A stretch of DNA of 64,000 nucleotides, from contig OY829545.1 of NCBI GenBank assembly GCA_963691705.1, forward strand, positions 44,751,475 through 44,815,474, read 5' to 3'. The DNA comes from Viola odorata. Its lineage: Eukaryota; Streptophyta; Magnoliopsida; Malpighiales; Violaceae. A model generated the notes under the pieces. The model ran no database searches and had not been told where the DNA came from. It saw only the letters and a program-made list of their open reading frames with translations. Both the position numbers and the translations under genes were made by a program. Within the stretch, counting starts at the first letter, position 1; every line of letters begins with the position of its first letter. This document shows positions 23,400-34,042 of this stretch, piece by piece.

Positions 23400-24753
23400 G
23401 ACTTATTTGCAACGTTCTAACGAGGGCCTAAGGTTGCCCCCCAGTGGGCTAGACGACCGTACTCGACTTAAAGCTAATCAAAGCGAGCAGGAATAAAAAC
23501 AAATTTAAATAAAGGGAAAAGAAAGAGGGACTCCCCTGAACTGCGCAGTGGGGCTGCGCGGGCGTCTTCCACAAGCTTCATGCGGATGACAGCGAGATAC
23601 TTCCCGTCCCTGTGAGATGCAGAGGGGAAAACAGAAAGGGAAATTAATTTGAAAACAAAACTTAGATAAGTTCAGGGATTCTCCCTTCCTTTAACTCGGC
23701 TTTTCGAGGGTGCTTATGACGTGGTCCTAGTCCTGGGACGCCTTGCTTAGATACGTTGTTTGGTTTCTTTTTCAGCTGTTTCACGGGAACCGCCGATTCC
23801 AGGATGATGAGATCCGCATTCGGTCCCGTTGCTTACCGGTCCTGCTGGACCTTCGTTGATTGGCTTCGTGGTTGCTCGGGGATAGAGGGGATAACCCTCT
23901 GTCCTCGTGATGTGCAGCGGGGCTGTAAGGGTGTATGCTTACCGTTCTTTTGCAGGCAACTAGTTCCTGAAAAAGACAAGGCGATGACAAATGAGGAGTA
24001 AATGCAAGGCAATGTTTAGCAAAAGTAGTGTGATTTGATGAGTGTTAAGCTCTCCCTTTTAGACGGGCAATCCGTGGGTCACTGAGTGTGACTTGTGTCG
24101 GATGTTGGTTGATGATGGCTTTGTTGTTAGATGCTTTGTCGTAGCTCTTGCCTTGGCGTGGGTGACACTTGCAGCCTGGTTGTCCCTCAATTAAAGGACT
24201 GATCTTCACCGTGTTGATCATGGTGTGGAGGTTGGGATACTGCTTGAACCAGACCGCATGGAGAATGTTAACGGTAGTTCTAGAGGGACATCTTTCTGTC
24301 GTGCTTTTTCCAGGAGTTGTTGCTTGCAAGGGTGTGCTGGGCGACCATGGCGTTTTGGTGATGAGCTCCTTCCGAATAGGTGAACGAAGATGGAAGCCGA
24401 CGTTGCTAGTGTTCTGACAGCTCGGCCGGCGTAGGATGGGCTTTGTGACTTTGGTCCGACATTTGGTCCTTTGAGATTGGTTGTTTGCGATGCCGGTTGT
24501 GCTGGTAGCACTGCGAGGAAAAGAAATTTCACTTTAGATGGTGATGGTTTAAAATCTTTCCTGATTCGCTCTTGAAGGGGGCCTGCTGCGGCGCTTCAAT
24601 CAGCTGCTACGAGCGGGAGCTCCCTGGTCTCCTCATGATGACCAGATGAAGTTTGAGACCTTACGTCCCTGCAAAACTTAAAATTGATTAGTGGCGTTAG
24701 TCTAAGTGACGTATCTTACGTCTCGAGCTACTCCTGGGGAGCCATCCATGCCA
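23400..24753. other. noncoding DNA at the high end of the A 3' LTR
   Basis: No supported gene and no clear match to the D or C copies. It contains scattered words shared with the rest of the LTR, such as TTGCCCCCCAGTGG near 23435. This is probably distal U3, but the LTR/internal boundary may lie anywhere inside it. Confidence 0.4.
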
Positions 24754-24772
24754 TGCCTCCTTTTGTCCTCTC
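24754..24772 (-). other. candidate polypurine tract of element A
   Basis: The minus strand reads GAGAGGACAAAAGGAGGCA and is followed by TGG, the inferred LTR start. It is at the same relative position as the D tract (9434-9445), between the integrase stop and the LTR. Confidence 0.45.
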
Positions 24773-24925
24773 ACAAGTTAAGGAAAAGGGATAACAAAAT
24801 TTTAAAATAACACATCTCCTGAAAAAAAAAACTCATTTTATTAATTTCAGGACAAATGTTTGTACTAGATTGTCATGATAAAACCCTATGCCTTGGGTCT
24901 GACCGAACGCTCTGTTCGCGATGCT

Positions 24926-26071
24926 TTAGGTGAAGTATCTCCTGACTGCATCAGCATTTACCGGCCTCAGGAGATCGTCTCCATCCATGTTGGTTAGCAT
25001 TAGGGCACCCCCTGAGAATGCACTTTTGACCAGATACGGGCCTTCGTACCTTGGGGCCCACTTTCCTTGACTGGCCTCCTGATGAGGGAGAATTTTCTTT
25101 AGCACTAAATCCCCAGCCTCGAACTTGCGAGGTCGCACTTTCTTGTTATAAGCGTTGACCATTCTTTGTTGATATAATTGCGCATGGCAGATAGCGGCCA
25201 AACGCTTTTCAGGAAGGAGGTTCAGCTGCTCGTACCTCACTTTCGCCCAATCTGATTCTTCTACTTCAGATTCTGCCAGGATTCTGAGAGAAGGGATTTC
25301 TACCTCAAGGGGAATTACGGCTTCCATGCCGTAAACTAATGAGTAGGGAGTTGCCCCTGTGGATGTACGGGTTGCTATCCGGTAAGCATGTAGTGCGAAG
25401 GGAAGCATGTCATGCCAATCTTTGTGCGTGATCACCATCTTTTGGATGATCCTCTTCAGGTTCTTGTTTGCTGCTTCGACTGCGCCATTCATCTTTGGTC
25501 GATATGGTGACGAGTTCCGGTGCTTCATCTTCCAACGTTGGCAAAGATCGTCAATCATCTTTCCGTTGAGATTGGTGCCGTTGTCCGTGATGATGGTTTC
25601 TGGGACCCCATGACGGCAAATGATATTTCTCTCGATGAATCGCATGGTCGTTTTTTGAGTAATGCTAGAGTAAGAGGCGACCTCTACCCACTTGGTGAAA
25701 TAGTCTATTGCGACGAGGATGAAGCGATGGCCATTAGAGGCTGTTGGATGAATTTGGCCGATGATGTCGATTCCCCACATTGCAAAAGGCCAAGGCGACG
25801 TCATGCTGAAGAGAGGGGCTGGAGGGACGTGGCGGTGGTCCGCGTAGATTTGACATTTGTGGCACTTCCGAAAATAGCTGATGCAATCTCGTTCGATGGT
25901 GAGCCAAAAATAACCTTGTCTCATTATCTGCCTAGCCATCATGTGTCCACTTGCGTGTGTGGAACAAACCCCTTCGTGGATCTCTACTATGATTCTCTTT
26001 GCCTCGGTCATGGTGACGCAGCGAAGCAAAGCTCCATCAGCTCTCCTTTTATATAGAACCTTGCCGTCGAG
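24926..26071 (-). CDS. integrase part of element A pol
   Basis: This is the DDE integrase that would insert the cDNA in the nucleus. Counted from the leucine codon at 26029, the HHCC zinc finger is H25, H29, C56, C59. The catalytic triad is D88 (in WGIDII), D149 (IITDN) and E185 (NGAVEAANKN), so all key residues are present and the D-to-E spacing is the canonical 35. The C-terminal domain runs to the stop at 24926. The frame is the continuation of the RT-RNase H frame and is separated from it only by the TAG at 26072-26074. D has a tyrosine codon there, so a single nonsense change is likely. Confidence 0.9.
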   Translation of the reverse strand, partial: LDGKVLYKRRADGALLRCVTMTEAKRIIVEIHEGVCSTHASGHMMARQIMRQGYFWLTIERDCISYFRKCHKCQIYADHRHVPPAPLFSMTSPWPFAMWGIDIIGQIHPTASNGHRFILVAIDYFTKWVEVASYSSITQKTTMRFIERNIICRHGVPETIITDNGTNLNGKMIDDLCQRWKMKHRNSSPYRPKMNGAVEAANKNLKRIIQKMVITHKDWHDMLPFALHAYRIATRTSTGATPYSLVYGMEAVIPLEVEIPSLRILAESEVEESDWAKVRYEQLNLLPEKRLAAICHAQLYQQRMVNAYNKKVRPRKFEAGDLVLKKILPHQEASQGKWAPRYEGPYLVKSAFSGGALMLTNMDGDDLLRPVNADAVRRYFT

Positions 26072-28364
26072 CTAGAAGTCTAGTGCTAAGCGTTGGAGGG
26101 TCTTTTTGCTAACCCGGCTTGCCCCCGGTGGGTACTCCCGGTTTCTGATGAACTGTACTAGGTCGTAGAACCATGGCTTGCCGTCAGGTTCCTCTTCCAA
26201 GGCAACACAACATGCCGGAGTTCCCTTTACTTCCACTCTCAATGGTTGAAGCATTACTCCGCATTCTAACTTAAACATCGAGGCCAACGTGGCTAACGCG
26301 TCTGCGAAGCGGTTCTTTTCTCTGTCGACTCGGTCGAATTCGGTTTCCTCGAATTCCCGTGTGAGTTGGGTGAGTAACTTTTGATAAGGGATGAGCTTGG
26401 AATCCCGTGTCTGCCATAAATCCTGGGCTTGATAGATGACGAGTGCTGAATCGCCGAAGATTCGGAGCTTCTTTACTTTTAAGTCGATGGCTGCTGTCAG
26501 ACCGCTGATGCATGCGTCATACTCGGCGGCGTTATTGGTGCATGGGAAGTTCAATTTGTATGCTATGGGGAATTGGCGGCCATCTGGGGCTATGACCACG
26601 GCTCCCACTCCCTTGCCCGAGAGGTTCACCGCACCGTCGAAGAACATGGTCCACCAATCGTCTTCTCGGAGATTTTCTGTGATCTCATCTTCAATCATTA
26701 TGATGTCCTCATCGGGGAAGTCGAAGCTCAATGACTCGTACTCATCTGAGGCATGATCAGCCAAGTGATCGGCGAGGGTGCTTGCTTTAACCGCTTTCCG
26801 GGTTACATAGATGATCTCGTGCTCAGCTAATAAGACTTGCCATCTACAAATGCGACTTGACAGGTACGGCTTTTCAAAGATGTATTTCAAGGGATCCATG
26901 CGAGAGATTAACCACATCGTGTAATACAACATGTACTGCCGGAGCCTTCGGGCGCACCATGCTAGGGCGCAACAAGTTTGTTCCAACATAGAGTAGCGCA
27001 TTTCGCACTCGTTGAATTTTTTGCTGAGGTAGTAGATGACTTGTTCACGCCTTCCAGACTCGTCGTGCTGTCCCAAAACGCAACCCATGGCGCTAGCCGT
27101 GACTATCATGTACATGAGCAAGGGTCGTCCTGGCGTCGGGGGAACTAGTACCGGTGGGTTTTGCAGATATGTCTTGATTTTCTCGAAGGCTTTTTGGCAG
27201 TCTTCGTCCCATTCTGCATTTCTGTGTTTCCTTAGCATCTTGAACATCGGCTCGCAGGTAAGTGTTAACTGGCTGATAAAGCGAGCGATGTAGTTGATGC
27301 GTCCTAAAAAGCTTCGTACTTCCGTTTCGGTGCTGGGAGCGGGTAGCTCCTGAATGGCTTTTATCTTATCAGGATCCACTTCTATACCTTTGTTGCTGAC
27401 GATGAATCCCAATAACTTCCCGGAAGTCACTCCGAAGGTACACTTAGCTGGGTTTAGCCGTAGACGAAATTGCCTCAACCGTTCGAACACCTTCCTCAGG
27501 ATGTCCACATGATCTTGCGTGCCGCGAGACTTGGCTATCATGTCGTCGACATATATTTCTAATTCTTTATGCATCATGTCGTGGAAAAGGGTGACGGCAG
27601 CACGTTGGTACGTGGCTCCTGCATTTTTTAATCCGAAGGGCATCACTTTGTAGCAGAAGGTTCCCCAGGGCGTGATGAAGGTCGTCTTTTCACTGTCCTC
27701 GGGCGCCATCTTGATCTGATTGTACCCCGAGAATCCGTCCATGAAAGAGAACATGTCATTTCTGGCGGCACTATCTACCAAGATGTCGATATGGGGAAGA
27801 GGGAAGTCGTCTTTAGGGCTAGCTCGATTGAGATCCCGAAAGTCCACGCACATGCGAACCTTCCCATCTTTCTTAGGCACTGTCACTATGTTGGCGATCC
27901 ATTCTGGGTACTCTGCAACTCTCAAAAAACCCGCGTCTAGTTGCTTGGTAACTTCTTCTTTGATTTTCAGAAGGATGTCTGGATGCATCCTCCGAAGTTT
28001 TTGCTTGACAGGCTTAAACTCAGGTTTTAACGGAATACGATGCTCAACTATCCCGGGATCAAGACCTGGCATGTCGGCGTATGACCATGCGAATACATCG
28101 GAGTAGTCCTTGAGGAGAGAAATCAACCTTTCTCTCTGAGTCGTATCCAGGGTAGTTCCGATCTTGACCAGTCTTTGACTCTCATTGCTTGCCCCCAAGT
28201 TTACTTCGTCCAATTCCTCCCGATGAGGGGTTATTTCCTTTTCTGAACTTTCTAGTAAACGGGTCAGTTCGTCGGAGACTTCGGCCTTGTCTTCGGTCGT
28301 AGCGATGATTTCTTCGCCAGTAAAGACATAGGTTTTATCAAGACAATCCGAACTAACACTCATC
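26072..28364 (-). CDS. RT, RNase H and archaeal-type RNase H of element A pol
   Basis: Counting from the ATG at 28363, just after the splice acceptor: RT fingers and palm at ~120-340 with FRDLN (~175-179) and YVDD (271-274). The first, gypsy-type RNase H is at ~415-520. Its usual DAS start reads TAS, so a catalytic aspartate is missing. The second, archaeal-type RNase H is at ~570-690, with FDGA (575), NAAEY (611), FGDSAL (636) and ADALATL (686) supplying D, E, D, D. The two RNase H domains, the first degenerate, mark the Tat group. The frame is open for 764 residues and ends at TAG 26072, before integrase. Confidence 0.92.
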
Positions 28365-28514
28365 CTGAAATTAAAAGCGCGAAAAAAAGAGATGCGTAAT
28401 ATGAAAATTTGCATATATATTGATTTTTAACAAAAGGGAACAGGAGTCCCTACAAAAATGTTTTCGTAAGAAAACGTGCCAAAAACATATATATTTTTCA
28501 AAATGAGAAATTAC
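28365..28514 (-). other. candidate Ogre-type intron between protease and RT (A)
   Basis: The minus-strand donor is CC|GTAATT, right where the protease frame would stop. The acceptor is a T-rich run ending AATTTCAG|GATGAG. Excising these 150 nt keeps the protease and RT codons in one frame. In an unspliced RNA the TAA at 28511-28513 ends the protein after protease, so splicing would set the gag/protease to RT/integrase ratio. The position matches introns known from Ogre elements; splicing is not shown here. Confidence 0.7.
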
Positions 28515-28672
28515 GGAGAGACATCCGGAAGCATGGTGATGGTCCAGTTGCCCACAGACTCCCCTGACTTCTTAACGAAAATGACTGAACCAAGCGACGA
28601 TCCTTCTTCTCCTAGAGTGCAGATACGGAGGTCTGATACCCTGATTGGATTTTCATTGATGGTTTTAACGGC
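28515..28672 (-). CDS. protease C-terminal segment of A, cut off by element B
   Basis: About 52 codons continue the protease-region frame after element B. They align with the end of the D protease frame: LRICTLGEE against FRIFTLGEE, then VKKSG and TMLPDVSP. The first codons form the downstream copy of the B target site. The segment ends at the splice donor. Confidence 0.8.
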
Positions 28673-29167
28673 TGGCAGAGGCGTCGCAACCACTGCATAA
28701 ATGTATGTTCAACTCAGTGCTAAACCACAAAATATAATGTAGATAGTAGTGAGAGGATCGAATCCACAGGGAGGAAATCTTGAATAATTTGTATTTTTCT
28801 TGTAAAAACCAAATCGGAACAAAGTTGGGGGGAGTTTTTGTAATTGAAACCAAATTCAAACAGTACTTTGAGTGTAAATCAGTGAGTGACAGTAGCATGC
28901 ACAAATTATAACTGGAAATACAAGTGAAATCAGAGGTAGAGAAACAATCCTTGGTAGAGAATTAAACAAGGTGACTATCCTTAGCAATTGATCATTGACA
29001 AAACATATTCTGAAATGGATTTATAGAGATGTTAAAGGAACAAGAGACACTCTAAATTCCCAGGTTTCCCCCTATACAAGTCAATTAAAAGAGACACTCC
29101 AATAATGACACTAACTTTCCTAACAATTTGTCAAGTTGCTGAAAAATTGTAAACACACGGGAAACCC

Positions 29168-29185
29168 ATCCCTAGGCCTAGGGAT
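29168..29185. repeat. 18-bp palindrome, copy 1 (B 3' LTR)
   Basis: ATCCCTAGGCCTAGGGAT is perfectly self-complementary; the flanking CC/GG extends it to 22 bp here. Confidence 0.95.
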
Positions 29186-29924
29186 GGACTTACTCAACCC
29201 TGAACCCATTCTTTTCTTCTTCCTAGATCCTAAAGACAAGTCTTATGTCAAATATTCACTAGTTGTCTACTTAATCTTCATAAATGCAGGAATCACGCTG
29301 ACATAAATGAAACTGACATTACCCATTCAAATTAAATCACAAGTTGATCAAGCTTTTAATTCAACAAGAACAAGTTTTAACAATTAAAGTGAGAAGAAAA
29401 GAGATATAAAAACATTCATATTTAGTCCAACAAAAGTCTCACAATAACTTGGATAGTCAACCTCTAATCTCTACAAAGAATCAGAGGAAATTAGCTACAA
29501 CACATAATTAAAATTACAAAATAAACTTATTGTTCAAAGGTAGACAAATCTGGAAAATGATGGTGAAGATGAAGTGCAACCCGTTGCTCCTGCTGCCCTT
29601 GTCTCCCTCTCCTCTCTCTGATTCAAAGGTCCAGCCTTTACCATAAATAATTGCAGCACTCAAGAACATGTGCTGCCAAAACCAAGCTGGAAAATAGCAC
29701 TTCTTCACTTTTGAAGAGAATATTCTTGAATAATTCAAAGGGAATGTTTTGTCATTCTTCCATTGATGTCCCCTTGGTGCTTCTGCAAGGTGGAAGAAGG
29801 AATCCAGGCACTAATACTCGTGCCCATGTCCTTTAGGTTCCAGGCTGTCCGAACCAGCACTCTCAAATAAAATACACAAGTACACTCGGTGCTGTCCAGG
29901 CTGGAACTCTGACAGGGTCGACTC

Positions 29925-29942
29925 ATCCCTAGGCCTAGGGAT
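29925..29942. repeat. 18-bp palindrome, copy 2 (B 3' LTR)
   Basis: The same sequence as copy 1, 757 bp away in the same LTR, with unrelated flanks. Confidence 0.95.
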
Positions 29943-30160
29943 GGAGAGACCAAAATCGGAAGACAGTAGGCTGAAATCAAAACTCCAACACCGATTGATT
30001 ATTTCAGCTCTAATCTTCAAGCTTTTTGTTCTTTTTCCTCAATTAACGTTTATTAAGCCTGAAGAGCAAAATAGGAAGGAAACAAGCTCAAAGTAGCATA
30101 ATTATTATCTCAATTAATAATAAAAGAGACAATAAAACAAGGTAGATAAACAATCAATCA

Positions 30161-30175
30161 AATCCCCCACACTTA
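30161..30175 (-). other. 3' polypurine tract of element B
   Basis: The minus strand reads AAGTGTGGGGGATT and directly abuts the LTR start TGATTGATTG. This is the usual form of the plus-strand primer in Athila-type elements. Confidence 0.8.
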
Positions 30176-30178
30176 ATC

Positions 30179-30198
30179 CATGCTTGCCCTCAAGCATG
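30179..30198. other. perfect hairpin next to the B 3' PPT
   Basis: CATGCTTGCCCTCAAGCATG has 7-bp perfect arms around a 6-nt loop, four bases from the PPT. A similar hairpin/PPT pair recurs at 31304-31338. Confidence 0.7.
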
Positions 30199-31303
30199 AA
30201 CTAAGAACACACAAAATAAACCTTCTGCACAAATATCAATCCCTGGACTGAACTCAAATGATTACTTGATAAATCAACTCATTCAAACAATGCTCAAACA
30301 CTACAAATACCACAAATGTGCAAATGTTCATATAGTGGTATGATAGCATGTTGTTCAACCAGGAAATACAAACCTAGAACTACTGATTTCTCTTCCTCCG
30401 ACTCAATCCAAACACTAGCTGCGACACTCATGCAATAAAAATAAAAATTAATAAAAACACAAACAGCAAAATTAAAGAACACCACCAATCTTTTCCTCTT
30501 CTCCATCTTTCTTTTATTTAGGCCTTCGGCCTCTTATACTTCCTTTTATTTTTTTCTTTTCTTTTTCTTTTTTCTTCTTTTTTCTCTCTTTTTATTTTAT
30601 TTTATTGCAACACTTCTTTTCTTTTCCCATGAGTTTCACTTCTTTACACATTCCCAAATTAAATAGAAAGCGCATGCAGACATGGTCTTTCACCAAGGGT
30701 GCTATGATCGGTCAAAAATAAGGAGTTAGCACACAACCGACCGGAAGTTTCTCCAAATAGGGATGATGGTGCCGAACCACCAACATCGTGCAATCCAGGA
30801 GGGCATGGTGAGAGACCAGCATACAAGAAAATTTAAATTGTACTCATGCAAACAGAAATAAAAAAAAACTAGCAGCAGTGTAGAAGATAGGATCTTCATC
30901 CCTAGGCCTAGGGATAAGAAGACAGTGCAATTCTAGCAAAGTATTTCCTAGGACAGTAGTACTCATCATACAACTATGTGAATAAATGCACAAATTGTAA
31001 TACCAGAAGTGTTTAGCATTGCAAGACAGAGCTGATTGATCAAGTATTCACATAAGTTCAGTTTTTGGGATTTTTATTCCATACAAAAAGGGATGAAAAC
31101 AACAAAAAAGAAAGGAAAAATACTCATGCAAGAATAAAAACAATCATTTGCGCATACACAATTAATTGAAATAAACATGCAGCAAAAAGGGAAACAAATC
31201 AAACGAAAAAAAATGAAAAATTTGCAGAAAAATTAAAAACATGCATAAAATTTAAAAATTCAAACATGCATTAAGTCACACAAAAATAAACACGAAAGTG
31301 TCT
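30199..31303. other. noncoding interior of element B
   Basis: About 1.1 kb lies between the two hairpin/PPT modules. There is no open frame of note on the element's strand and no trace of RT or integrase. A T/C-rich stretch (30500-30625 on plus) and one palindrome copy (30898-30915) are present. Confidence 0.7.
30898..30915. repeat. 18-bp palindrome, copy 3 (B noncoding interior)
   Basis: A perfect copy in noncoding DNA between the two PPT-like modules. Confidence 0.95.
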
Positions 31304-31338
31304 CCCCCACACTTATTGGACACATTGTCCTCAATGTG
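31304..31338 (-). other. internal second PPT-hairpin module of element B
   Basis: The minus strand reads AAGTGTGGGGG (31314-31304), as in the 3' PPT. It is preceded by a hairpin CACATT-GAGGAC-AATGTG (31338-31321) with perfect 6-bp arms. It lies 1140 bp inside the 3' PPT and could act as a central PPT. Confidence 0.6.
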
Positions 31339-31442
31339 AGAAAGAACAACAAACAATCAAAGAAAAACACAAACAACCAAAAACAGAAAATAAAATAAAT
31401 AAAAGGAGAAAAGGAAAAGAAGAACCGGGGGGGCAATCTGAT

Positions 31443-32540
31443 TCAAGGAGGGTCTAGGGCTGGAGCTGGTGCAGTAGCTGGGTTGCTGGTCGGAGAAGAT
31501 TCTGGTTGTAGTAGAGGTTGCAAGCTTGTCATGTACTTGGGTCTGAAATTCGGGACTGAACCCATCCCAAGGCCTAGGGATGAGTACTCCAGGAGGTCTG
31601 GCTGTTTCTTGAGTTCCAAATTGGGTGCCTGCAAAATCAAAGGTTTGAGTTTAGTGACTTTATCTGATATATCCTTTGTTTTCAAAGTACCTTCAGGAAC
31701 ATGGAGCATGTCCAGTTCCATAACCAAGTCACCGATTTCAGAATTGACCTCGATCCGGCCTTGCAATTCTCCCAATTTTTTCTTGTTTAATCCCTTGCTA
31801 AGAACATACTCAAGAGGTTCATTAGAATTAATATCAGAAATCTCCTCTACAAAAGGATCAATTATGTCTATAAAATTCACAGAATGAACTTCATTTGGAT
31901 GTTTCATGGCATCATACATGTTGAATTTAATTGTTTCACCACAAAATTCAAAAGTTAAGCATCCATCATAGACATCAATTTTTGCTCTAGCTGTTCTTAG
32001 GAAGGGTCTTCCCAAGATCACGTCAGTAGTCTTAAGCACATCCTTATTTTTCATATCAACAATATAGAAATCCACAGGAAACACAAAATCATTCACTTGC
32101 ACTAAAACATTTTCAAGCACACCTACTGGATAGATAATGGATCTATCGGCAAGTTGGATTACTACTCTTGTTTCCTTAAGAGATCCTATATTCAAAGTTT
32201 CAAATATGGACAGAGACATGACATTAATACCTGCACCCAAGTCACACAATGCATCTTCTATCTCTTGATTTCCTATTTTACAAGGTATTGAAAACGTACC
32301 TTGGTCTTTGCATTTTTTGGGAAGTCTTTGTTGAAGCATTGCCGAAACATTTTCACTTAAATTCACTCTTTCAATCCCCTCAAGCTTTTTCTTGTTAGTA
32401 CATAATTCTTTCAAGAATTTAGCATATTTAGGCACTTGAGAAATTAAATTCAACAAAGGAACATTAATTGCAACTTTCCGAAAAACATCAAGAATTAATT
32501 TGTCTTCTTTTTCCTTCTTGGCTTTTAAGGGCCTTTCTGG
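31443..32540 (-). CDS. aspartic protease region of element B
   Basis: This is the retropepsin that would cut the gag precursor. The open minus-strand frame has no ATG near its start. It is entered from gag through a one-base shift near 32540-32570. The active-site loop is CDLGAGINVMSLS, the D-L-G form usual in Athila-type proteases, about 45 residues after leucine codon 32456. The strand and flap region VILGRPFLRTARAKIDV follows. After the protease come ~120 residues of acidic linker and a proline/alanine-rich tail carrying one palindrome-encoded SLGLGM peptide (31564-31581). The frame ends at 31443 without entering RT. Confidence 0.85.
   Translation of the reverse strand, partial: PERPLKAKKEKEDKLILDVFRKVAINVPLLNLISQVPKYAKFLKELCTNKKKLEGIERVNLSENVSAMLQQRLPKKCKDQGTFSIPCKIGNQEIEDALCDLGAGINVMSLSIFETLNIGSLKETRVVIQLADRSIIYPVGVLENVLVQVNDFVFPVDFYIVDMKNKDVLKTTDVILGRPFLRTARAKIDVYDGCLTFEFCGETIKFNMYDAMKHPNEVHSVNFIDIIDPFVEEISDINSNEPLEYVLSKGLNKKKLGELQGRIEVNSEIGDLVMELDMLHVPEGTLKTKDISDKVTKLKPLILQAPNLELKKQPDLLEYSSLGLGMGSVPNFRPKYMTSLQPLLQPESSPTSNPATAPAPALDPP
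31564..31581. repeat. 18-bp palindrome, copy 4 (inside B protease frame)
   Basis: One mismatch (ATCCCAAGGCCTAGGGAT). On the minus strand it encodes SLGLGM in the C-terminal linker of the protease frame. Confidence 0.9.
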
Positions 32541-32677
32541 AAAAGGGAAAAGGAATTACCTGAGGCTCTGCAGGTGCAGAAGGTTGCTCAGCTGGTGCAG
32601 GTGCGTCTTGCTGAATTTCTGGTTGATTTTCGGGCACAACTTCTGGTTGAATTTCTGGACTGGTATCGGGTTTACTC

Positions 32678-32695
32678 ATCCCTAGGCCTAGGGAT
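32678..32695. repeat. 18-bp palindrome, copy 5 (inside B gag frame)
   Basis: A perfect copy encoding SLGLGM in the C-terminal part of gag, in the same codon phase as copies 4 and 6. Confidence 0.95.
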
Positions 32696-34042
32696 GAGTG
32701 CGGGATTTCTCTGGGAGGTAAATCTCTCCCACTTCGCAAAGTAATTGCATTCAGTCCGTGCCTTGGGTTATCAACGGTGTTTGATGGCAGCTGTCCAGAG
32801 GTATTTTGCTGGTTCATAGCAAGCTGCGCCATCTGCTTTTGAAGGTCCGCAATGGCTCCTTGGGTAGTTTGGATGAACGGTTGAAGGATTTGCTTAAGTG
32901 TGTCTTCAATGGGTATTTGTGGTGGTGCTGGTAGTTGCAGAGGTTGTTGAGGAGGTGGTAGCTGTGGTGCTTGTGGTTGAGTGGGCTGCTGATTTGCTTG
33001 CTGGTTTTGATGGGGTATAGGCTTGAAATTCCTCCACTCAAATGGAGGTTGCTGCTGATTTGGTCCCCACCCATAGTGAGGGTAGTTCTTCCAGCCTTGA
33101 TTACTGGTATTGGGGTGCATGTTTCCTTGCTGTGGCATGGCAACATTGACTTGCTCCGGAGGGTCTGCAATGAGAGGGCACTCATGAGTCACATGTCCAA
33201 TTTGGCAGCAAACTCCACAAGGAACAACTTGTTGTGGTGGGATTTGCTGAATTTGGGCAATTGTGGCTGGAAAATTCTTCATAAATGCGGAGACCTCTTC
33301 CATGTGCTTCTCAAGGGCAGCTACATTGATATTGTGGGCTGAAGTGGAACGTTCTTGAGTTCCATTTTGGTGGTAATTATCAGCCAAGGTTTGAATGAGA
33401 GCCCTTGCTCTACTTGGTGTTAAGTCAAGCAAGGCTCCTCCAGCTGCTGAGTCAAGCTTCTCCTTATCTTTAATTCGCATGCCATCGTAGAAGTATTGAA
33501 TGAGAGATTGCTCAGGCACGCCATGGATAGGACAGACCTCTTGAAGGTCTTTAAATCGTTGGTGATATTCCCCAAAAGACTCGTCACCTTGTTGCTGAAT
33601 TGAGACAAGACTTTTCCTAGCTGCTCCTGCTTTGGTGGCTGACCAATATTTTTTTAGAAACGTAGCAGCCATATCAGCCCAAGAATTAATGGAGTTGTGT
33701 GGCAAGCTAAAAAACCAATTCTTGGCTGAATCCTCCAAAGACCATGGGAAAGCTCTCAACTTAGCTCGTTCAAGTGTCACTCCAGCTGGTTTTAAAGCAT
33801 CACACTCAAACTAAAATTTCTGGAGGTGTTTGTAAGGATTTTCAGATGCATGTCCTCGGAATTTACTGAGGTTGTGCATGACATTTGACTTCACGGCCCA
33901 ATCATTTGGTACTGGGCGGTAGTTAATACACAAGAAGGACTCTTGTTCAGCTCCTTGATTGAGCTCCCGAAGGGTAGGTTCAGGTGGTGGATTATCCATC
34001 TCTGGTGGTGCTGGTTCTGCTTCAGGTTCTGATCCTGAGTCT

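Larger units (their letters stand above)
14447..24753 (-). repeat. 3' LTR of element A (~10.3 kb)
   Basis: The low end is sharp: TGTCGCGCCCCG, the same start as at 42979, 43910 and 57106. Homology with the C 3' LTR (43910 on) and the D LTR continues to about 23010, so at least 8.5 kb is shared LTR sequence. The high end is placed at ...CCATGCCA 24753, before a purine-rich (minus) tract, and could be anywhere from ~23000 to 24753. It contains a TATA box, a hairpin with W-box cores and six tandem arrays. It differs from the 931 bp of 5' LTR left at 42979-43909 by about nine substitutions (~1%). Confidence 0.75.
28673..30160 (-). repeat. 3' LTR of element B (1488 bp)
   Basis: Runs from TGGCAGAGGCGTCGC to ...CAATCAATCA on the plus strand. 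It matches 34254-35741 with the same length and about seven substitutions. It contains palindrome copies at 29168-29185 and 29925-29942. Confidence 0.95.

Noticed and set aside
14447..24753. Idea that 14447-24753 is an independent satellite locus and not an LTR
   Set aside because: The same sharp TGTCGCGCC end lies next to a PBS at 42979 and 57106, and the C copies flank a gag-bearing interior on both sides.
25520..26056. 178-codon plus-strand frame opposite the A integrase
   Set aside because: It is a shadow of the integrase codons on the other strand and is broken in D.
28673..30160. Paired identical small frames in the two B LTRs as possible host genes
   Set aside because: Their identity simply reflects the recent age of the LTR pair.
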